From: Propionivibrio sp.
GTDB lineage: Bacteria; Pseudomonadota; Gammaproteobacteria; Burkholderiales; Rhodocyclaceae
Direction: 5' to 3'
NCBI GenBank assembly: GCA_029975435.1
Contig: JARKPC010000256.1
Coordinates: 1 to 34,705, forward strand
Length of the DNA stretch: 34,705 nt
Below, piece by piece: positions 32,504-34,705 of the stretch. The position numbers and the translations under genes are program-made. Position 1 is the first letter of the stretch. Each line of letters starts with the position of its first letter. Under the pieces are notes generated by a model, which did not search any database, was not told where the DNA came from, and saw only the letters and a list, made by a program, of their open reading frames with translations.

Positions 32504-33133
32504 GTGTTCAACAAATCGACTCTGTTCAACCGCAACGATCCCATCCCGCGCCGCGATGCCGGGGCCATGCCGGCTTCTGCGCCTCGATCGGCCGCGACAG
32601 CGAACGAGAACGCTGCTGTCAGACCGGTGCCCCAGACCAAGGAAGCCGCTGCGCCCGCGCCGATTGATGCCGCCAAGCCTTCTGCGGCCTCGGGCGAGAC
32701 AGCGGAAGCGCGGCAAGCCGAAACCAACGGTGCGGACCTTGAATCCGGAATGGGCGCTCGTCTGATCGTGGGGCCGGAAGTCAAGCTCAAGGGGGCTGAA
32801 ATCCTTGATTGCGACACGTTGGTTGTCGAGGGGCGCGTGGAGGCGACGATGGACAGTCGCGTGGTGCGCATCGCCGAGCGCGGATCGTTCGTCGGCAAGG
32901 TCAGTATCGACATTGCCGAGATTCACGGAACGTTCGAAGGAGAATTGACGGCGCGTTCGCAACTGGTCATCCATTCGACGGGACGCGTCAAGGGAACGAT
33001 TCGCTACGGCAAGTTGGTAGCCGATGAAGGGTGCGAGCTTTGTGGGGACATCAATGTGCTTTCCGCGGGCAACGCCAGCAAGACCAAGACGGTGGTCGAA
33101 CCGGTCGTCGTTCTCAATGCCGCCGCGGGCTAA
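32504..33133 (+). CDS. Bactofilin (polymer-forming cytoskeletal protein)
   Basis: 209 residues from the GTG at 32504 (MFNKSTLFNRNDP), which has GAGGAAGGA about 6-8 bases upstream. An ATG at 32429 lies before the predicted transcript start and is rejected. An unstructured Ala/Pro-rich N-terminus (about 1-80) precedes the DUF583 right-handed beta-helix (about 83-185: LIVGPEVKLKGAEILDCDTL, VVEGRVEATMDSRVVRIAER, GTFEGELTARSQLVIHSTGR). A short tail follows. Bactofilins self-assemble into filaments or patches at the membrane and organise cell-wall enzymes or polar structures. Two GlrR-type sites and a sigma54 promoter lie directly upstream. Confidence 0.93.
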   Translation: MFNKSTLFNRNDPIPRRDAGAMPASAPRSAATANENAAVRPVPQTKEAAAPAPIDAAKPSAASGETAEARQAETNGADLESGMGARLIVGPEVKLKGAEILDCDTLVVEGRVEATMDSRVVRIAERGSFVGKVSIDIAEIHGTFEGELTARSQLVIHSTGRVKGTIRYGKLVADEGCELCGDINVLSAGNASKTKTVVEPVVVLNAAAG

Positions 33134-33275
33134 TCGGCGGTTGCGCGCGGCCGTCAGGCTGAATCACTGCCCATCCTGGCAATGGCTTTGGTCGACGCTG
33201 TGCGGCGTGACGTTCGCCATCGTGTTGCGTGTCGGCGTCGACCTCCTGAAGTATTGCTTTGGTTTTTCGGGCTAG
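33117..33275 (+). CDS. Possible 52-residue single-span membrane protein overlapping the bactofilin end
   Basis: From the ATG at 33117, in another frame than the bactofilin gene, 52 codons run to 33275. The first 15 residues are very basic (PPRANRRLRAAVRLN). Residues about 20-48 are hydrophobic (WQWLWSTLCGVTFAIVLRVG), suggesting one membrane helix with a positive N-terminus. No clear ribosome-binding site is visible. It fills most of the 173-base gap before the acyltransferase gene. It may be chance; the evidence is only composition and position. Confidence 0.25.
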   Translation: MPPRANRRLRAAVRLNHCPSWQWLWSTLCGVTFAIVLRVGVDLLKYCFGFSG

Positions 33276-33306
33276 CAGTTTCTTTTTGTGTCATCATCTT
33301 TTTTCC

Positions 33307-34011
33307 ATGCGTGAGATTATTACAAAACAGGGGGAGTCGCCTGCGGCGATAGACCGTTTCTTTCCGGAAACGGTGATTTCGCTTGCCGCGCGATGCCAAA
33401 CGGTTTCACTGCCCCGAATTTCCGGGGAATACGATATCCGTCTGGCACGAACGCAATTCCAGCAGGGGGCCGTCAGCCGCCTGGTGCGTCGCATGTATGC
33501 CTGGCGCGGCTACAGCATGCAGCCGTCCGTCTATCCGCCGAACGACCCGAACCGCGTGACGCTGGCCGTCTGGGACGATGAGGAAGTCGTCGCAACGCTG
33601 ACCATCGGCCTTGATTCCCCCGAAGGGCTGCTGGCCGACGGGTTGTATGCGCAGGAGCTGTCCGGGCTGCGCCATGCGGGGCGGCGGGTTTGCGAGGTGA
33701 CCCGGCTGGCGGTACATCCTGAATTCAGTTCCGGACATATGCTGAACGCTCTTTTCCGCACCGCCCTGATGTACGGCAAGGAGCACTTGCAAGCCAGCGA
33801 TGCCGTGATCGAAGTCAATCCGCGCCATGTCCGCTTCTACGAGCGACGCTTCGGATTCCGGCAGATGGGCAAGCTGCGCCAGTGCGAACGCGTCAATGCG
33901 CCAGCCGTGCTGCTGCATCAGACGCTCGACAGCCTGATGGTCAGCGATACCGGGTTGGACACCCTGCACGACGAGTGGTCGGGCAACGCCCCGCTGGCTG
34001 CCGCGTCCTGA
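33307..34011 (+). CDS. GNAT-fold acyltransferase, probably FeeM-like N-acyl amino acid synthase
   Basis: 234 residues from the ATG at 33307 (MREIITKQGESP); a longer reading to 33259 is unlikely. The core pattern YDIRLARTQFQQGAVSRLVR, MYAWRGYSMQ, VTLAVWDDEEVVATLTIGLD, VCEVTRLAVHPE and NPRHVRFYERRFGFRQMG is that of the FeeM/acyl-homoserine-lactone-synthase-like branch of N-acetyltransferases, which use acyl-carrier-protein-bound fatty acids. The product is not known; an N-acyl amino acid or a lipid intermediate is possible. It lies 173 bases after the bactofilin gene with no terminator seen between, so the sigma54 promoter may also serve it. Confidence 0.75.
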   Translation: MREIITKQGESPAAIDRFFPETVISLAARCQTVSLPRISGEYDIRLARTQFQQGAVSRLVRRMYAWRGYSMQPSVYPPNDPNRVTLAVWDDEEVVATLTIGLDSPEGLLADGLYAQELSGLRHAGRRVCEVTRLAVHPEFSSGHMLNALFRTALMYGKEHLQASDAVIEVNPRHVRFYERRFGFRQMGKLRQCERVNAPAVLLHQTLDSLMVSDTGLDTLHDEWSGNAPLAAAS

Positions 34012-34033
34012 ACGCCCTCATTCCCCGGCGCAA

Positions 34034-34705
34034 TCAGCCGTTGCGCATCAGGGTGCTTTTCCCGAACAGGCTTTCGATCAGATCGACCGCCAGTTCGGCG
34101 GTGCGGTTGCGTACGTCCAGCGCCGGATTGAGCTCGACGACGTCGAGCGAAGCCAGCCTACCGGTGTCGGCGATCATTTCCATGCACAACTGCGCCTCGC
34201 GGTAGGTCGGACCGCCGCGTACCGTGGTACCGACGCCCGGCGCGATGTCCGGGTCAAGGAAGTCGACGTCGAGGCTGACGTGCAGATGCGTGTCCGGACC
34301 GATCAGCGCCAGCGCCAGTTCCATCGTGTGACGCATGCCCATTTCGTCGATGAAGCGCATGTCGTAGACCTCGATGCCGGCGTCGTGCACCAGGCGCTTC
34401 TCGCCGGCATCGACACTGCGGATGCCGATCTGGCGTATGTCCTTGGCGTTGAGCGCCGGCACGAATCCAGCCATTTCCACCAGTTCGCGCGGCCCATGCC
34501 CGCACAGGCTGGCGACCGGCATGCCGTGCAGGTTGCCGGACGGCGTCAGGGCGGCGGTGTTGAAATCCGCGTGTGCGTCGAACCACATCACGCGCAGCTT
34601 CTTCCCCCGGTCCCGGCAGTGCCGGGCGACGGCGCTGATCGACCCGACCGCGAGCGAATGATCGCCGCCGAGCAGGATGGGCAGGCGGCCTTGCCCGAGT
34701 TCGGC
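34034..34705 (-). CDS. rocF: Arginase family protein (5' part outside the window)
   Basis: The minus-strand frame is open from the window's right edge to a stop at 34034, giving 223 residues of the C-terminal part. Manganese-site motifs are in order: GGDHS near residue 13, WFDAHADFN near 43, and SLDVDFLDPDIAPGVGT. The last, with VVELNPALD, is the pattern of arginase (L-arginine to ornithine plus urea) rather than agmatinase. Arginase is therefore preferred, but related ureohydrolases cannot be fully excluded without the N-terminus. It converges on the acyltransferase gene with a 22-base gap. Confidence 0.87.
   Translation of the reverse strand, partial: AELGQGRLPILLGGDHSLAVGSISAVARHCRDRGKKLRVMWFDAHADFNTAALTPSGNLHGMPVASLCGHGPRELVEMAGFVPALNAKDIRQIGIRSVDAGEKRLVHDAGIEVYDMRFIDEMGMRHTMELALALIGPDTHLHVSLDVDFLDPDIAPGVGTTVRGGPTYREAQLCMEMIADTGRLASLDVVELNPALDVRNRTAELAVDLIESLFGKSTLMRNG

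Overview
The window is a chromosomal replication-origin region of a betaproteobacterium. The order rpmH-rnpA-yidD-yidC-mnmE on one side and dnaA-dnaN-gyrB (no recF between dnaN and gyrB) on the other, plus the block topB-smg-dprA-LysM protein / def-fmt-htpX, is typical of that class. Gene content and protein style suggest Rhodocyclales, but that is inference without database searches. Coding density is high, and no rRNA, tRNA, CRISPR array, insertion sequence or prophage was seen.

Layout. 1-4563, all on the minus strand: a truncated TauE/SafE permease, mnmE, yidC, yidD, rnpA, rpmH. 4564-4891: divergent regulatory gap with a DnaA box and the rpmH promoter. 4892-11122, plus strand: dnaA, an AT-rich intergenic origin with clustered DnaA boxes (6284-6498), dnaN, gyrB, oxyR. 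Two parS-like palindromes lie at 7633 and 11145. 11186-16597, minus strand: topB, smg, dprA, a LysM protein. 16794-19152, plus strand: def, fmt, htpX. 19143-21003, minus strand: an S1/P1-type nuclease and a cation diffusion facilitator. An unrecognised 281-residue protein (plus) follows, then murB and metH (minus). 26952-28158, minus strand: a two-repeat SmpA/BamE-like lipoprotein and a DUF4197 protein. Then a small membrane protein (plus), the glrR-qseG-glrK type operon (minus), a bactofilin and a FeeM-like acyltransferase (plus), and a truncated arginase (minus).

Two regulatory findings stand out. (1) The metH leader contains, in order, a sigma70 promoter, an RNA that matches the SAM-II riboswitch in its P1 helix, pseudoknot and conserved GCUAAA, and an intrinsic terminator. 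This is a complete candidate SAM-responsive attenuator in front of cobalamin-dependent methionine synthase. (2) Between glrK and the bactofilin gene lie two perfect TGTC-N10-GACA sites, the known GlrR/QseF operator, followed by a near-consensus sigma54 -24/-12 promoter facing the bactofilin gene. The neighbouring operon encodes the sensor kinase, its lipoprotein and the sigma54 activator. This suggests that an envelope-sensing GlrK-QseG-GlrR system directly drives a cytoskeletal bactofilin.

Functionally the window combines chromosome replication and segregation (dnaA, dnaN, gyrB, topB, oriC, parS), membrane protein and tRNA/rRNA processing (yidC, yidD, rnpA, mnmE), translation initiation (def, fmt), envelope maintenance (htpX, murB, lipoproteins, GlrKR, bactofilin) and one-carbon/methionine metabolism (metH).
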